A stretch of 64,000 nucleotides of DNA from Muricea muricata (taxonomy: Eukaryota > Cnidaria > Anthozoa > Malacalcyonacea > Plexauridae), in assembly GCA_963855995.1 (NCBI GenBank), contig OY979717.1, positions 22,543,906-22,607,905 of the forward strand. Direction: 5' to 3'. How positions within the stretch are numbered: position 1 is the stretch's first letter; every line of letters starts with the position of its first letter. This document shows, one piece after another, positions 11,518 through 23,420 of the stretch. The notes under the pieces were generated by a model that did no database searches, was not told the DNA's origin, and saw only the letters and a program-made list of their open reading frames with translations. The position numbers and the translations under genes were made by a program.

Positions 11518-11720
11518 TTAGAACACTAGAAGTAGGAAGAGGCGAGATATTTTATTCATTCGTGTTCTGTACAATTGATTATTTCTTTCCAAATCAATTA
11601 TTTTAATGGTTTGCGCAAACAACATATGAATAGTTGCGCCCTCCTCCCCCCTCCCCCCCGCACACACACACAAGTATTGAGGGTGCTTCGACACTAATAT
11701 GTAAGACAATAGACGATATG
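11518..11720. repeat. Degenerate hairpin-MITE-like segment
   Basis: Words such as CATTCGTGTTCTG, CAATTGATTATTTC and AACATATGAATAG, followed by a C-rich tract, resemble a diverged copy of the hAT-type hairpin at 14097..14259. No clean terminal repeats or target duplication can be identified. Confidence 0.35.
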
Positions 11721-13023
11721 GAGTGTAGTTTTACAAATTGAACAATGCATATTAAACGAAGGTCCCTGGCCTTTTAATTAAGCAATCTCGTTTGTTAGCA
11801 GCGCATTTAATTTTCTAACAATGCAAGAGGGAGCAAAGATCCTGTGACATAAGTGAAGTGAGCACCTTAGCGGGCGTCTAGTTTAGGTCCTACCATTGAA
11901 CTAAAAGCAACTGGAACGCTAACTAAGCTGGAAAACTTGAAGCCAAATTTTTGGGGGAATCAACAGTTCACCTCAACAAAGTCACGCGCGGCCTTCGGGA
12001 GAAAATAAACAAAAAACAGAACGAAAATTGCTAGAAACAAGCTAAAGCACTTTAATTTTAATGGAACTAAACCAAAGGTTAAACGACTGTCTTTCAAATC
12101 AGCACTTTTGACCAATTTAATGTGACTTTTAAAAGACATTTTTTACGCGAAAACGTACAACCATGCAATTCAAGAGTAGAGATGGTAAGTAACAAAAGTT
12201 TAATGAGTTAATATTATAAATTGCTCATCATATTTTCTATTTGTTTTTAAAAATTAATAGTATTGACTTTTTTTATCGGGTAAAGCTCGTAAATCTTTAA
12301 CATGAAAATAAACACTCAAATCAACCCAAATACAATGTGCTTTTTGACAGAAATGCTTTTTCAAGACCAACAAATTTATATTATTACAAAATTGATTTTA
12401 CAATTTCGTCATCTCAGTCCAGTTACGTCTCTTCGGTTAACGGTTTTAACAACTGCTATAAAAAAGTAATCTTAAAAGAAATGTACTTATCTTTAACTTC
12501 TAACGGTTTTCCTGTTTGTTCAAATTTTTCCCGTTTGTTCGTCCCGAATCCTAGAATTATGATTGCACGGCTTTTCCAATAAACCTCAGGTGTTTATATT
12601 CAGTTTCCCATTGCATAAAACACAACACACACAAAAAATTGTCGGTATTTTTTAAACACTGTATAGTCAAAACGATGACATGAACTGACTTTGACGTTGA
12701 AAAATACAAGATTTTAATTTTGTTGCTGTCATTGCTTCGATCTCCTAGCAGGCAATTGACAGACAAGCTAACGAGTCACTGGTTTCCCGGAAAAAAAACG
12801 CGCTTCACATGAGAAATTCCCCCAGACACTGGTTTCAAATTATCATAGGCAAAAGTATGGAGGTTGCGTTCCAGTTATTTTCAGTTCACTGGGTTTTACA
12901 CACGACTTATATTGAATGAATATGTAGCTTAATGATCCACACGTTTCATCATGAACAATACATGAATATTATGAATATTATTATGGTTTTCAAAATGTCA
13001 TCACAAGTTACCTAATAGATATT
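11721..13023. other. Intronic non-coding sequence, nothing recognised
   Basis: About 1.3 kb without a recognisable gene, transposon protein or structured repeat. Confidence 0.45.
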
Positions 13024-14096
13024 TAAGAGGAGATGTCCACTATCACCGAGCAACAGTCGGCACATGATGTAAAATCTTTTATATTCTGTCCAGTAATACC
13101 CTAATGTATGCTTAGAAACGTGGTGGGGTTTGTTTCCACCAAACTTATTTTAAACGCTGAAAAATAAACAAAACCTTGTCCGTACAGTTTCGTAAAATTG
13201 GCCAAAATAATTGCGTATCATAATCTATCGAAAACTTGGTTTTTCTCAGTTCATCTCGTAGGAAACCACAATCTGGGTTTTTAAACATGTTTATGAGATG
13301 TTTGTCAACAATGCAAGTATAATTTGCAATCGTTGTGACGACATTTCAAGATCATGGTGGGAGGGGATATGATTGCTTTATTTTTCGATCAAAAAGATCT
13401 AATTTGGGGACTTTTAAAAAATGAATTTTATATGCCCGATAAAACTTCAATTTCCTTGAAATTTCGAGAAATGAATGAACAAATGTTGCACTAAAACCGG
13501 ATTTAAAAATTATTTTGGGGCTTTTTGTTATAGCGTAATTACAATGACCTAAATATCGGGAAAATCACAGCGAGAACCTGTCAAAATTTCCGGACATTAA
13601 GGCATCCCGTTCCGATCATAGATCTATAAGTTAAAGATCTATGTACTTGTTTTTCTTGTTATATTTGAACGTGAAATGTACAATATAGCTAATCTAGAAC
13701 CAAACTGGTTGTTTTTTTTAGAGCAATATTTCTGTATTAGCAATGTTCCATTTTAAATGTTGCAAGTCTGGGAGGAATTTGCAATCATAATAATGTAACA
13801 AGCTCGCGTTCCGTTCGGCGCACATGCGAGAGTCGCGAAATAGCATTTAGAATTGTTTTAAAACACTTAAATTACTGAACTATACATATATATCAGGTTT
13901 TTGTAACATTTATTCAAATAAATATTGAAAGCTATTTCGGTCGGCAAATTGTCAAACGAATGCGAATTCCTCGATAAGAGCAACATACCCACATCAATAT
14001 TGCAGCAATATTTGCAAAAGAACATCCGGTTTCGCTCAAAGCCTCAACCTATTTTGTAAAAATTACAGACCGACAGGGAGAGAAAATGCTTATAGT

Positions 14097-14259
14097 CAGT
14101 AGCGGCGCCAGCGCGATAAGTGAGGGGGACATATTCATATATTCGTGTTCTGCACAATCAATTTCTTTTGAAGTCGATTCGATTTCAAAAGAAATTAATT
14201 GTGCAGAACACGAATATATGAATATGTCCCCCTCACTTATCACGCTGGCGCCGCTACTG
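14097..14259. mobile_element. hAT-type hairpin MITE
   Basis: An almost perfect 163-bp palindrome beginning CAGTAGCGGCGCCAGC and ending with its complement. It is flanked on both sides by the 8-bp target duplication CTTATAGT (14089..14096 and 14260..14267). CAG...CTG ends and 8-bp duplications are hAT hallmarks. It has no coding capacity. Related to the element at 63601..63749. Confidence 0.9.
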
Positions 14260-14673
14260 CTTATAGTTTTTCCTGTTTTCTCGATATTTTCTTCAAGAAA
14301 CCTGTCTCATGTTTTGTTTATATAGACTATATATACAGACGGCAATTAATACGGCATACATATGTAGAAAAACAATTTATAATATTTACAAAACACGTTT
14401 TGGAGCAAAACAAATATCAACCAAACTTATTACACAAAACAGCTTTCGAAAGTTTTCGATCGTTCCAGCATGTGCTTCTTATCGCATGACTTTTTATATG
14501 CAAATCGGAAGTCATTTATGTTAACGTTACATGAAGTCCACTAATGTACTGTCAACAACATATGCACTATATATAGGTATATTAGCGACGTGTTTATACA
14601 AATAAGTCGTACAACTTTAGAAAGGAAACTGAACTACCAAGCTGGATTGCGCACTTTAGTTCACTTTTTGCAG

Positions 14674-15105
14674 TGAACTTTAACTGCGGTAACAACCAGA
14701 ATATGGAAGCGACTTGCTTTTTTAAACAACGTGTAGGAGGTATTTGTTCGTCCGATAAAAGATATGAACGAGAATTGGTAGTCCCTTTGGTGTCATGTGA
14801 AAAAGATATTTCCAGGCACATCAGTAGCGCTCGAGTAAATGATGTGATGTCAGAAGTTGCACTAATTTTGGCTCGTGCTTCAATTTTTTCTTGCCCAAGT
14901 GATATCGCAACATGGACCTTTTGCCCAGCGCATCGCTCCTGTCTGGGGATTCGCTGGCGCAGGGGAGCAAATAGATGCCGAGTTCCACCTGGGATATCTG
15001 AGCATGCCAGAAAGGAAAAAAGAAGGGAAGCGGACCGTGGTATTGGCAAACGTGAGTCCCGACAAATATCTCGGCAAACAGGTGTATTCGTTCCTGTTGG
15101 CTCTG
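14674..15105 (+). pseudogene. Transposon gene exon: cysteine/histidine-rich N-terminal domain
   Basis: A 432-base open exon bounded by a strong acceptor (TTTTTGCAG) and donor (CTCTG|GTAAGT), phase 1-1. Its product includes EATCFFKQRVGGICSSDKRY, then WTFCPAHRSCLGIRWRRG and GVFVPVGSG. The C-x-x-H-R and following cysteines suggest a zinc-binding domain. I recognise the layout as the N-terminal module of large transposon-encoded proteins common in cnidarian genomes, which later carry the DDE-like core at 19042..19620. It is open throughout, unlike the downstream exons. Confidence 0.55.
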
Positions 15106-15454
15106 GTAAGTCCGCTTTTTGCAATGTGCATACACTGCAGTGATCATAATCTTCAAAGCTAAGAACAAGTCCGAAATTCAGTTGTAATACTGTATGCTCA
15201 ATTGTATATAGTTTGTCACGGCCTCGGAAAGCCAGTCACGATCTCTCAGCTTCCCTCGTTATTCCACTACATGTTATTAGGGAGCTTTGGATTTGACTAC
15301 TGCTACGAGAACGAGTACAAAATTGATTTTGCCGTTGAAAATCAGCTATTCAATAATATCCTGTTTTTGACACAATATGTGTTGAAAACAGCAGGTGATT
15401 CAAAGGAATACGAATACCGCACAGTTATATACTATAGTTATCGTGACAATGCTT

Positions 15455-15610
15455 AGAAAAGTTAAAAAACGTGGTGGGGTTTGTTTCCAGAAATTTAACA
15501 AAATTTGACTCGTACCCGAGATTCATGAAATTAGCCAAAATAATAGAGGGTCATGCTGTAACATCTCTGTAACACATACTGAACTTGGGTCGCTAATTTC
15601 ACTCACTGTA
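15455..15610 (+). repeat. Extra fragment related to the long terminal inverted repeat
   Basis: ACGTGGTGGGGTTTGTTTCC and, further on, GCCAAAATAATAGA and ACACATACTGAACTTGGG align with 13120-13250 in the left arm of the long-TIR transposon, but much more diverged. Confidence 0.5.
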
Positions 15611-15617
15611 CTAGAAA

Positions 15618-16438
15618 TACATGCATGCAGCAACCCCTCGCCACTAACTAAGAGCATGTAACTATATTTTCGGAATTACATGAAGTACTTCCATAGGTTG
15701 TTGTCATAGCAGCAGGGCAATTGTTATTCTTTCTGTATATTTTTTCAAAATGACAAAATATCAGTTTTTAATCCTTGTTTTATTGACAATTTTTTTAAAT
15801 GGCACAACATTTGTCATCAGTATGTTATTACGGCTAATGTAAGCTTAAATTTCGTATAAAATACGACCTATAGATTACATTAGTAATAAGAAGACAGTCT
15901 TGCATTTACAAAACATAAACTTACTCTGGAATTTAAATAGTGAATAGACTGGATGAGTACGGCTACGCCGGCCTTTATAAAGCATTAAGACACAAGTATA
16001 AATACGCATTATCAACAAACTTGCCTTGTGTTTCACGCCATAGTCAATTCTTGGCGCTTCTATGTATTTTCTTCCGAATTAATCTCTCTTCAAGAGTCTT
16101 GTGGCAGTCGCTTTCGTCTTATTTCTCGCCTTTTTGGATGCCTTGAGTGTTTGCTACTCCTGATAGTCCACCATATTCCTGAGATCAGAAATGACCACCC
16201 TCGTCGGTTGTGAAAGTTGCCAAATCTTTTTGCAAAAATACGAAATATTGTAGTGCAACATAGTCCGCCATATTTTTGAGATCAGTGATGACCACCCATT
16301 CACCGCCACCCTTGAACCACACGCCCGCGATATTTGATGAACTTCAGACTTCGCTATGCTTTCCTTTTCCCGGGTGTAAATAGCTGTGCGGAATTAGTAC
16401 CCTCGCACGGCGCTTCGCGCCGTTTGCTCGGGGACAAC
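15618..16438 (+). repeat. Dispersed repeat, copy B
   Basis: Homologous to copy A (8268-11400): shared ATACATGCATGCA start, CAACTATATTTTCGG-like text, the CAGTCTTGC...AAACTTA block and a terminal GC-rich hairpin CCCTCGC...GCTCGGGG at 16404-16438. This copy is uninterrupted and about 820 bp. No coding region is convincing. Nested inside the long-TIR transposon. Confidence 0.5.
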
Positions 16439-16515
16439 TACCGTATAATAACAGTCAATACATCAATGACATTACATTACTTTTTTTAATTTGTAAGGTA
16501 TATGTCTTGACTCTA

Positions 16516-16603
16516 GGCCTCTTATTAATGTTGAGAAGAATTCAAGTAACTCGAGTATGACGAGTACTGCCCATATTACCGAAGGGATTGATAGCATAAC
16601 TTT
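16516..16603 (+). pseudogene. Candidate small exon of the long-TIR transposon gene
   Basis: Acceptor GACTCTAG and donor TTTG|GTAAGT bracket 88 bases that read NVEKNSSNSSMTSTAHITEG in one frame. The phases do not join the exons at 14674 and 17170 without a break, so either an indel or a missing exon is involved. Confidence 0.35.
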
Positions 16604-16645
16604 GGTAAGTCAAATTATCTTTGGTCTCTAATATAATATAACTAC

Positions 16646-16775
16646 AGAGTTGACGTTTGCGGGCATAAATATGTTTTTGGCCCGACTTAGAATCATTTTA
16701 GCTCGAGCGTAGCGAGGGTTAAAATGAGCTCTGAGGAGGGCCAAAAACATATTTATGCCCAAGAACATCAACTCT
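16646..16775. mobile_element. Hairpin MITE
   Basis: A 130-bp foldback sequence. AGAGTTGA and GGGCATAAATATGTTTTTGG on the left are matched by CCAAAAACATATTTATGCCC and TCAACTCT on the right, around a short inner stem (AGCTCGAGCG...). No coding capacity. Confidence 0.75.
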
Positions 16776-17169
16776 AATTACTATTATACTAAATTTAAAG
16801 GCCTTTTAACGTTTAACTTCAACTTTGTTTTTCAAAAAAAACAACTACACTTAAATGGCTTCTGACTATTTATACATTGCCATTGGCTATTACGTCAGCG
16901 AGCTAAAATGTATTTTAGCCCGCTGATTTGTTTATTTTTGCCCGCAAAATACGTCACAATGCTCGTTAAAGTTATTATAATATATATTCGGCTTCTTCAA
17001 AAAGTAGAACAACTCTTTAGCAGTATGTTGTAATATGCATTCTCAATCTTTTTATTACACTTAGAGCGCCTTTTCATAGAACAGTTCTCAGTTTCCAACT
17101 TTCTGAAAAATCTATACATAAGGCAACGGTCCTAATATTGCCTATAATTTGCCTATTTAAATTGTACAG

Positions 17170-18177
17170 GGCGAGGACTAACCCCAACTATTCATATTAC
17201 ACCAGGAGCAAGTTTTTACGTTCCCTCGGATGAGATCTTCAATGATGACAATCCTAATGTTTACGATCCTCCAAGCTGCCCTCTGGGATCTCTAAACACG
17301 TACTTGCTATCCCGAGATGTCAGCCCCGTAAGATCTCAGCTTCACACGGCATGGGAAATGGCCAGCGAGCGAACGAAGCGCTATCATGCTCGAAAAGCTG
17401 GACAAGCGGTGGCTGCAGTTGCAAGTGATCTAGCCCCGAAGGAGTCAGGGTCTCTTTACAAAACCCTGTGCTCCTCTGCAGTGCTTCGTAAACATTTTCG
17501 AAGCGATGAAGACGCCGAAGCGGCCATTGTCGACGAGACGCTCATGAAGGCACTTTGCGAGTGTTACTAGGAAGCTGACCATTGGGAGACACGGCGTCAG
17601 ATACTGTCCATCATGGCAGATAAGGTGCCTTATAGCAAACTTATCAGATATATACCCGGTTTGACAAGATATCGTTTTACAGAAGCTAAACGTCATTGCC
17701 TGACGTATGGGAGAGGTGTACCAGTGCAGTCTGAACGTTCGCCAAGAACAGATGTTTCTTCCTCACAGATAGAACACTTTATTGCTTTTACTACAAGCGC
17801 CCACATCGTGCAAGATCTTCCATTCGGAGAAAAATCAATAACGCTGAGCAACAAAGATACGATAAAGGTTCCAAACGTAATTAGAACCATCGTCCCGGAG
17901 AGGGTAGTCAAACAGTACCATGCATGCTTACTGCGCTGATTCTGGATTCAAGCCACTAAGTAGAAGTACACTTTTACGTATACTTGCTGTTTGTTTTGCC
18001 TCGACCAGCAAGTCACTCCAAGGGCTGGATTATGTAACCTCAGCGGGTGCACAAGCGTTTGAAGATTTGGCTGACGTAGTAGAAAGACTTGGAGATGCAG
18101 GTCAAGGAATGGGGTGGACTAAGGACATGCAGATTCGCCTGCGAGCTGCAAAGCGCTATCGTAAAAGTGATTACAAG
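17170..18177 (+). pseudogene. Transposon gene central exon (degenerate)
   Basis: Bounded by acceptor TTGTACAG and donor ACAAG|GTACAG. The frames read consecutive protein: TPTIHITPGASFYVPSDEIF, LNTYLLSRDVSPVRSQLHTA, DKVPYSKLIRYIPGLTRYRF, VIRTIVPERVVKQYHA and FKPLSRSTLLRILAVCFAST. An in-frame stop (TAG 17568..17570) and a frameshift at about 17935 break it. Long, alpha-helical, helix-turn-helix-like segments are plausible DNA-binding parts. I recognise the family only as a large transposon protein recurring in cnidarian genomes. Confidence 0.55.
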
Positions 18178-18296
18178 GTACAGCAAAATAAAATTGAAGA
18201 AAATAAAATTGAATATACTATGAAGGCTTTGACAAGGCGCTGATAGATTGAAAATTGAGATCCAAATGTATTGTTCTTCCACCTATTGACATTTAT

Positions 18297-18484
18297 CGTC
18301 CCCTGTCGTCTTGAAATAAATCTACCTGTATTACTATAAATTTAGAACAGTTTAGAGATTAAATTTAGAGATCTGTGGTTAATCTGGAATAAATTTAGAG
18401 ATCAGTCGTTGTATTGATCTCTAAATTTAATCTCTAAAATTATCTCTAATAAATTTATTTCAAGACGACTGGAGACAAGGGACA
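18297..18484. mobile_element. Hairpin MITE in a transposon intron
   Basis: Inverted ends: TCCCCTGTCGTCTTGAAATA at the left and TATTTCAAGACGACTGGAGA (complement, slightly diverged) at the right. The centre is rich in TTTAGAGAT words in both orientations. It sits in the intron between two exons of the long-TIR transposon gene. Confidence 0.65.
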
Positions 18485-18780
18485 AAAGAAATCATGAATT
18501 TGAAGGAGTCTGTATATGTGTACAAATTTTTCTTGATTTACATAAACTTTAACTTTGTATTTCTCGTCTTACATGAAATGCATTCTCAAAATTACTTCGC
18601 CAATAGATTCTTGAAATTGGAGATCGAGTTTCACAAGCCATTTACAAAATTCGCGTCCATGTTGTATCAGATACACAACTCTTGCGTTTAGCTTGATTTT
18701 GTATATTCGATACAATATGGCCACACGTGTTGTGAATAGTGCGTATATGATTATATGGGTCATTTTATAGGTGCACGTGT

Positions 18781-18922
18781 CCGAGCGTTCTACCGTGGCG
18801 GACCATTGCAGGATCTTTGCTCTGAGCGACCCAAACGAAAAAAATTTCAGGAGGAGTGCAACCATGGCCACGAAGACGCGTGCGATCGATGCGATCAGTT
18901 AATGTCGACCATTGATGAAATA
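18781..18922 (+). pseudogene. Transposon gene exon with Cys/His cluster (frameshifted)
   Basis: After acceptor TTTTATAG the frame reads VHVSERSTVADHCRIFALSD, then a single-base slip in an A-run shifts to FQEECNHGHEDACDRCDQL and STIDEI. C-x3-H-x4-C-x2-C-like spacing suggests another zinc site. It is followed by an ATTT-rich, possibly inserted stretch to 19040. Confidence 0.5.
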
Positions 18923-19041
18923 TTTATTTATTTATTTACTTACAAAATTCGCCATCAACAAAAAAAGGACAAAATTGACAACATAAAAAATACAAAGGCA
19001 GGGGCTGTCCACAGAGAAGAACTCCAATTACGGGACCCCAA

Positions 19042-20111
19042 ATGTCTGCCCTTGTCATCCAAGGTGATAACTTGCTACCTAGTGTCAATGAAATGCTCAT
19101 ATTCACTGTGAAACAAGCGAAAACAAACGTTTTTGCATGGAAGTCGCACATATTGAGAAATATTCACCAAGATGCAGCTAGGGTTGATGTGCTAGAAACT
19201 CTTGATGAATCATCTGTGTTGGTTGTCCAGGACTGGACTATGAAATATCTGCCCAGAAAGTACCGTGAAAGCCAAACTGATTGGTTTGCAAAACGAGGTA
19301 TCCCTTGGCATATCAGCGTAGCCTTCAGGAAGGTCAGCGACCAACTTCAAATGTTGACCTTTGTTCACGTCTTTCAGGCTTGTAGTCAAGACTTTTACGC
19401 CGTCATAGCGGTGATGGAAGATGTAGTGAAACAGTTAAAGAATACCATTCCACAACTGAAGACCATTAACTACCGACAAGACAATGCTGGCTGTTATCAC
19501 AGCGGCCCCACAATAACCTGTGCAGGCAAAGTTGGAAAACAGCTTGGTGTAGAAATTAAAAGGCTTGATTTCTCCGATCCCGGGGGGGGGGGGAAGGTGC
19601 ATGTGACCAGAAGGCAGCGACCATAAAAGCACACATGCAGCTATACCTCAACTCAGGGCATGACATCAAAACCCCTGCATAAATGTGTGAAGCCATGCAA
19701 TCGTTCCATGGTATACCATCCCTCAGTGTTACCCTGTGCGAGTCAGTCTCCATTTCTGCAACAATGCCTGTTTACAAGCTCGATGGTGTAAGCACCCTCT
19801 ACAATGTGGATTTTGAGAAAAAGGGGATGCGTGTATGGAAAGCGTATGACTTGGGACCTGGACGACTTAGAACTGAGGAATGTTTCTCTAACGATATGCC
19901 GTCTGTTGTCGTGATTCAGGCGCACTCAGATAAATTTTCCGACGTTAAAAAACGAGTATCAACACGACGAGTAAATGAAACGGGACTCATCGACGAAGAA
20001 CCGCCAGTAACATCAAGTGACGTTGATCTGTTCTCATGCCCTGAGGAAGGTTGCACAAGAACTTTTATGAGACACTCTTCTTTGATGCAGCATTTAGATT
20101 GTGGGAAACAT
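19042..20111 (+). pseudogene. DDE-type transposase core and C2H2 finger (degenerate)
   Basis: The frame 19042..19620 reads KTNVFAWKSHILRNIHQDAA, SSVLVVQDWTMKYLPRKYRE, WFAKRGIPWHISV, INYRQDNAGCYHSG and RLDFSDPGGGG. The three acidic positions (VVQDW, RQDNAG, DFSDP) have DDE/DDD nuclease-like spacing, so I infer a catalytic core. A G-run at 19580-19590 causes a frameshift; the protein continues in other frames to 19683..20111, which includes a C-x4-C-x12-H-x5-H zinc finger (SCPEEGC ... HLDCGKH) near the end. Not a canonical named superfamily from my recollection. Confidence 0.55.
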
Positions 20112-20189
20112 TAACGTGCATTAGAGCGCGAGACACTCTTTGACAAGGCTTCCCTTGAATATGCGGAACAGCTAGGGGGAGAAGCTACC

Positions 20190-20792
20190 ATGCAACCACA
20201 GGTTAGCGATGTCAGCGGTCAAACAATCTGTGTACACAAACGACCAATGGGCTGGGCGCTTAAAACGAGTGGGGCAGGAAAAACTAGATTTACTGAAAAC
20301 CAGAAATCTTACCTGACTGCAAAGTTTAGGCTAGGTGAGCAGACTGGTTTAAAACTAAATCCCGCTGTAGTGGCTCGATCTATGATGTGCGCTAAGGCTC
20401 CAGATGGCAATTTACTGTTTACAAGCGATGATTTTCTCACAGCTAAACAAATCTCGGGTTTCTTTTCACATCTCGCATCCAAAAAAACTCTCAAAGAAGA
20501 CGAGCGTTTGCAGCAAGGGGATATGGAGGCTGCTGCGTATGAAGCCAACATGGAAGCACTGTTAAACAATGCAGAGCGAGAACTTGTCCAGAGACATCCT
20601 ATCGTTTACGACAGTTACAACTTGTGCGAACTTGCCTCACAAAAGAAGCTGAATAAGTTTTCTCTTCCTGTTTTGAACAGTATTTGTTCTTGCTTTGGAA
20701 TTAACACCGAAGATATCAAAAGTAAACGACGAAAGAAACCTTTTATCGAAAGACTACAATCAGTTTGTCAAGAGTGTGAATGCAACCAATGA
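20190..20792 (+). pseudogene. Transposon gene C-terminal region
   Basis: Open frame of about 200 residues continuing the protein above after a stop at 20112..20114. It contains GWALKTSGAGKTRFTENQKS, LTAKFRLGEQTGLKLNPAVV and SDDFLTAKQISGFFSHLASK, ending in a basic KSKRRKKPFIERL segment. The region from TENQKSYL onward resembles a helical C-terminal domain seen in the same cnidarian protein family. Function unknown. Confidence 0.5.
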
Positions 20793-22461
20793 AGCTCTTG
20801 AACTTCCTAGCCTGTCATAGCAGTACCTTGCTACTCCAGGAATCAAAAGAACGCAAAGTACTCTTCGATTGGCTCCTGTTGCTTCTCCAAATCGTGCAAT
20901 AATAGAAAAGGCAATACAAAAATGCAAAAACCCGTTACAGAAAATAGAAAATACCACAAGATACGTTCTGATCGGTTCATATTACTGTTTTATTGTATAT
21001 TGGCAATAATTTTATTAATCATGGATATATGCATGTTCAATCTTTGAAATATCATTGACATGCTTTTAGGGACCGATTAAATGAAGAGTCGCTCAGGTCC
21101 GTTTGGTGCATGTGCCATATGAAGTTCTCTAGTGTAAACAATGCCCAAATTTCGCGGTTCTTTCCACATTTTGTGATCGAAAACTCTGATGAATCTATTC
21201 TGTGACATTTAAAGCAGAGTGAACCACAACAATATTAATTATTATCTGAACCCATAAAATCATACGAATACAGGCTGCCAAACACACTGACATTGGGAGG
21301 TTTGTTTTGATACGGACTTGATCGCTTCTTTAAACGACAATACGAATATATGACATATGTGCTAGGTCAGAAAAGTGGTCGTTGTGTATAAAATTGTTTT
21401 GTGAATATTTAGCAAAATTTTTAATTTTTGAAAATAAGTTCCATTAGTCAATCAAGCGATCGGCTACCAGCATTTTTAGTTTACGTTAATTCATTCAGAT
21501 ATATACTGTAAGTAATTGTCCATGTTCACATGGTTTATATTAGTTTAACATTTGAGAAAAAAGCCAATAAACAGTAAAGCGGTTCAAATTATCTACACTT
21601 TATATATTTCACGTTCACATAGAAAGAGAAACAAGTACAGATCTTTAAATTATAGATCTATTATCGGAACGGAGTGTCTTATTGTTCGAAAATTTAGGCA
21701 CGTTTATGCTGTGATTTTCCCGATATTTAGGTCATTGCACTTTCGATATAAAAAAAGCCCTAAAATAATTTTAAAATCAGGCTTTAGTGCAACATTTGCT
21801 CATTCATTTCTCAAAATTTCAAGAAAATTTGAGTTTTACCGGGCAGGTAAAATTCATTTTCTAAAAGTGCCCCAAATTAGATTTTTTTGATCGAAAAATA
21901 AAGCAATCATATCCCCCCTCCCGCCATGATCTTGAAATATCGTCACAACGACTGCAAATTATACTTGCATTGTTGACAAACATCTTAGAAACATGTTTAA
22001 AAACTCAGATTGTGGTTTCCTACGAGGTGAACTGACAAAAACCAAGTTTTCGATAGATTATGATACGCAATTATTTTGGCTAATTTTACGAAACTCAGGT
22101 ACGGATCAGGTTTTGTTTATTTTTCAGCGTTTAAAATAAGTTTGCTGGAAACAAACCCCACCACGTTTCTAGTAAGCATACATTAGGGTATTACTGGACA
22201 GAATATAAAAGATTTTGATTTTTCATCATGTGCCACATATTCTCGATTTTGCTCGATTTTAGTGGACATTCCCTCTTGACTGAATTTTACACGATCTGAT
22301 AAATACTCTATTAACTGAGTCAGACAACCTCTTAATTATATAAAACATAGTATGGTCGACATCAAATTGTTCAAAACAGTGACAAAAAAGAAAACCGAAA
22401 AAAATAATCACAAATAAGTTACAATAATTAACTATTTCACTTATCCGAAATTTTAACATCA

Positions 22462-23420
22462 CTAATACTTCTCAATAAAACTAGAAGAAAGTTGCCTCTT
22501 AAATGCACCCTTGGACAAAATTTTCAAATCATCATTTATTTCATCCCGAACCTTGGGACCTTGGAATTGAAGTGAAAATTTTCCATGATTAGTTCTTACT
22601 GTAGGAATATAATATGTATTTTTTGAGGCTAATCTTGTGTTATAATTATGTTTTCTTTTAACTTGAACAAAAAAATCAGTAAATGCATCTGGTAAAACAT
22701 TACGATAATAATCATACATAAACAACGAATTGGTTACATAAATAAAATTTTCGAACTTTAACAAATTAAGATTTTTAAACAAAGGGCTAGAATGATCATC
22801 AAATTTCGCAAAACAGATTATCCGAACAACTCTCTTTTGAAGTAATATTAATGGATTTAGAGTAGAAGTATATGTACTGCCCCATAATAGTACACCATAG
22901 GTCAGAAATGGGTATTTCAATGAATAACACAATTGTAGAAGAATTTTAAGGGTAACATAATATCGTACTTTTGACAAAATCCTTATACTTCTCTTAATTT
23001 TTTTAGAAATATTATGAACATGAATTTTCCAATTTAGATGTGAATCGACGTAAATACCTATGTATTTTACACACTTTTCTTTCTTCAATGCCATTTGATT
23101 TCGGAATAATTTCGGATTGTTCACAAGTTTCTTTTGTAGGGGATGAAAAATTACATAATTAGTCTTTTTTATGTTTAAAGACAACTTATTGGCACATAGC
23201 CAAGTGTGAATATTACCTAAATGAACATTAACAAGTTGTTCAAGATATTTTAAATTTTTGTGCGCAAAAAACAAATTCGAATCGTCTGGAAATAAATGAA
23301 AATCAAACAAGTCTAAACAATTTTTGAAATCATGACAGGAGAAAGAGCAATGGTCCCAATACACTTCCTTGTGGTACGCCATATTTAACAATCTTTTCTC
23401 CAGATCTCATGCTACCAATA
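22462..23420 (-). pseudogene. LINE reverse transcriptase fragment (CR1/Jockey-like)
   Basis: A 309-codon frame (22462..23391) plus a few upstream codons in another frame reading VKYGVPQGSVLGPLLFLL, the palm B motif. A damaged catalytic motif follows (FPDDSNLFFAHKNL in place of the usual F-x-DD), then the thumb: LSLNIKKTNYVIFHP, KYIGIYVDSHLNWKIHV, LTYGVLLWGSTY, QKRVVRIICFAK, and a C-terminal RKHNYNTRLASKN. A frameshift lies between motif B and C. Truncated at its 5' end; no endonuclease domain. It ends at its own stop 22462..22464. Confidence 0.8.

Larger units (their letters stand above)
13024..22278. mobile_element. 9.25-kb DNA transposon with ~690-bp terminal inverted repeats
   Basis: The sequence 13024..13705 is repeated in inverted orientation at 21580..22278. 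Shared landmarks include CCAGTAATACCCTAATGTAT, ACGTGGTGGGGTTTGTTTCC, TTTTAAACGCTGAAAAATAA and GATCTATAAGTTAAAGATC (with small differences). Between the arms lies a decayed plus-strand multi-exon gene (14674 to 20792) of DDE-transposase type. The interior also holds three later insertions (14097..14259, 15618..16438, 18297..18484). The outer ends are diverged and no target-site duplication could be defined. I infer an ancient long-TIR DNA transposon; superfamily not assigned. Confidence 0.6.
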
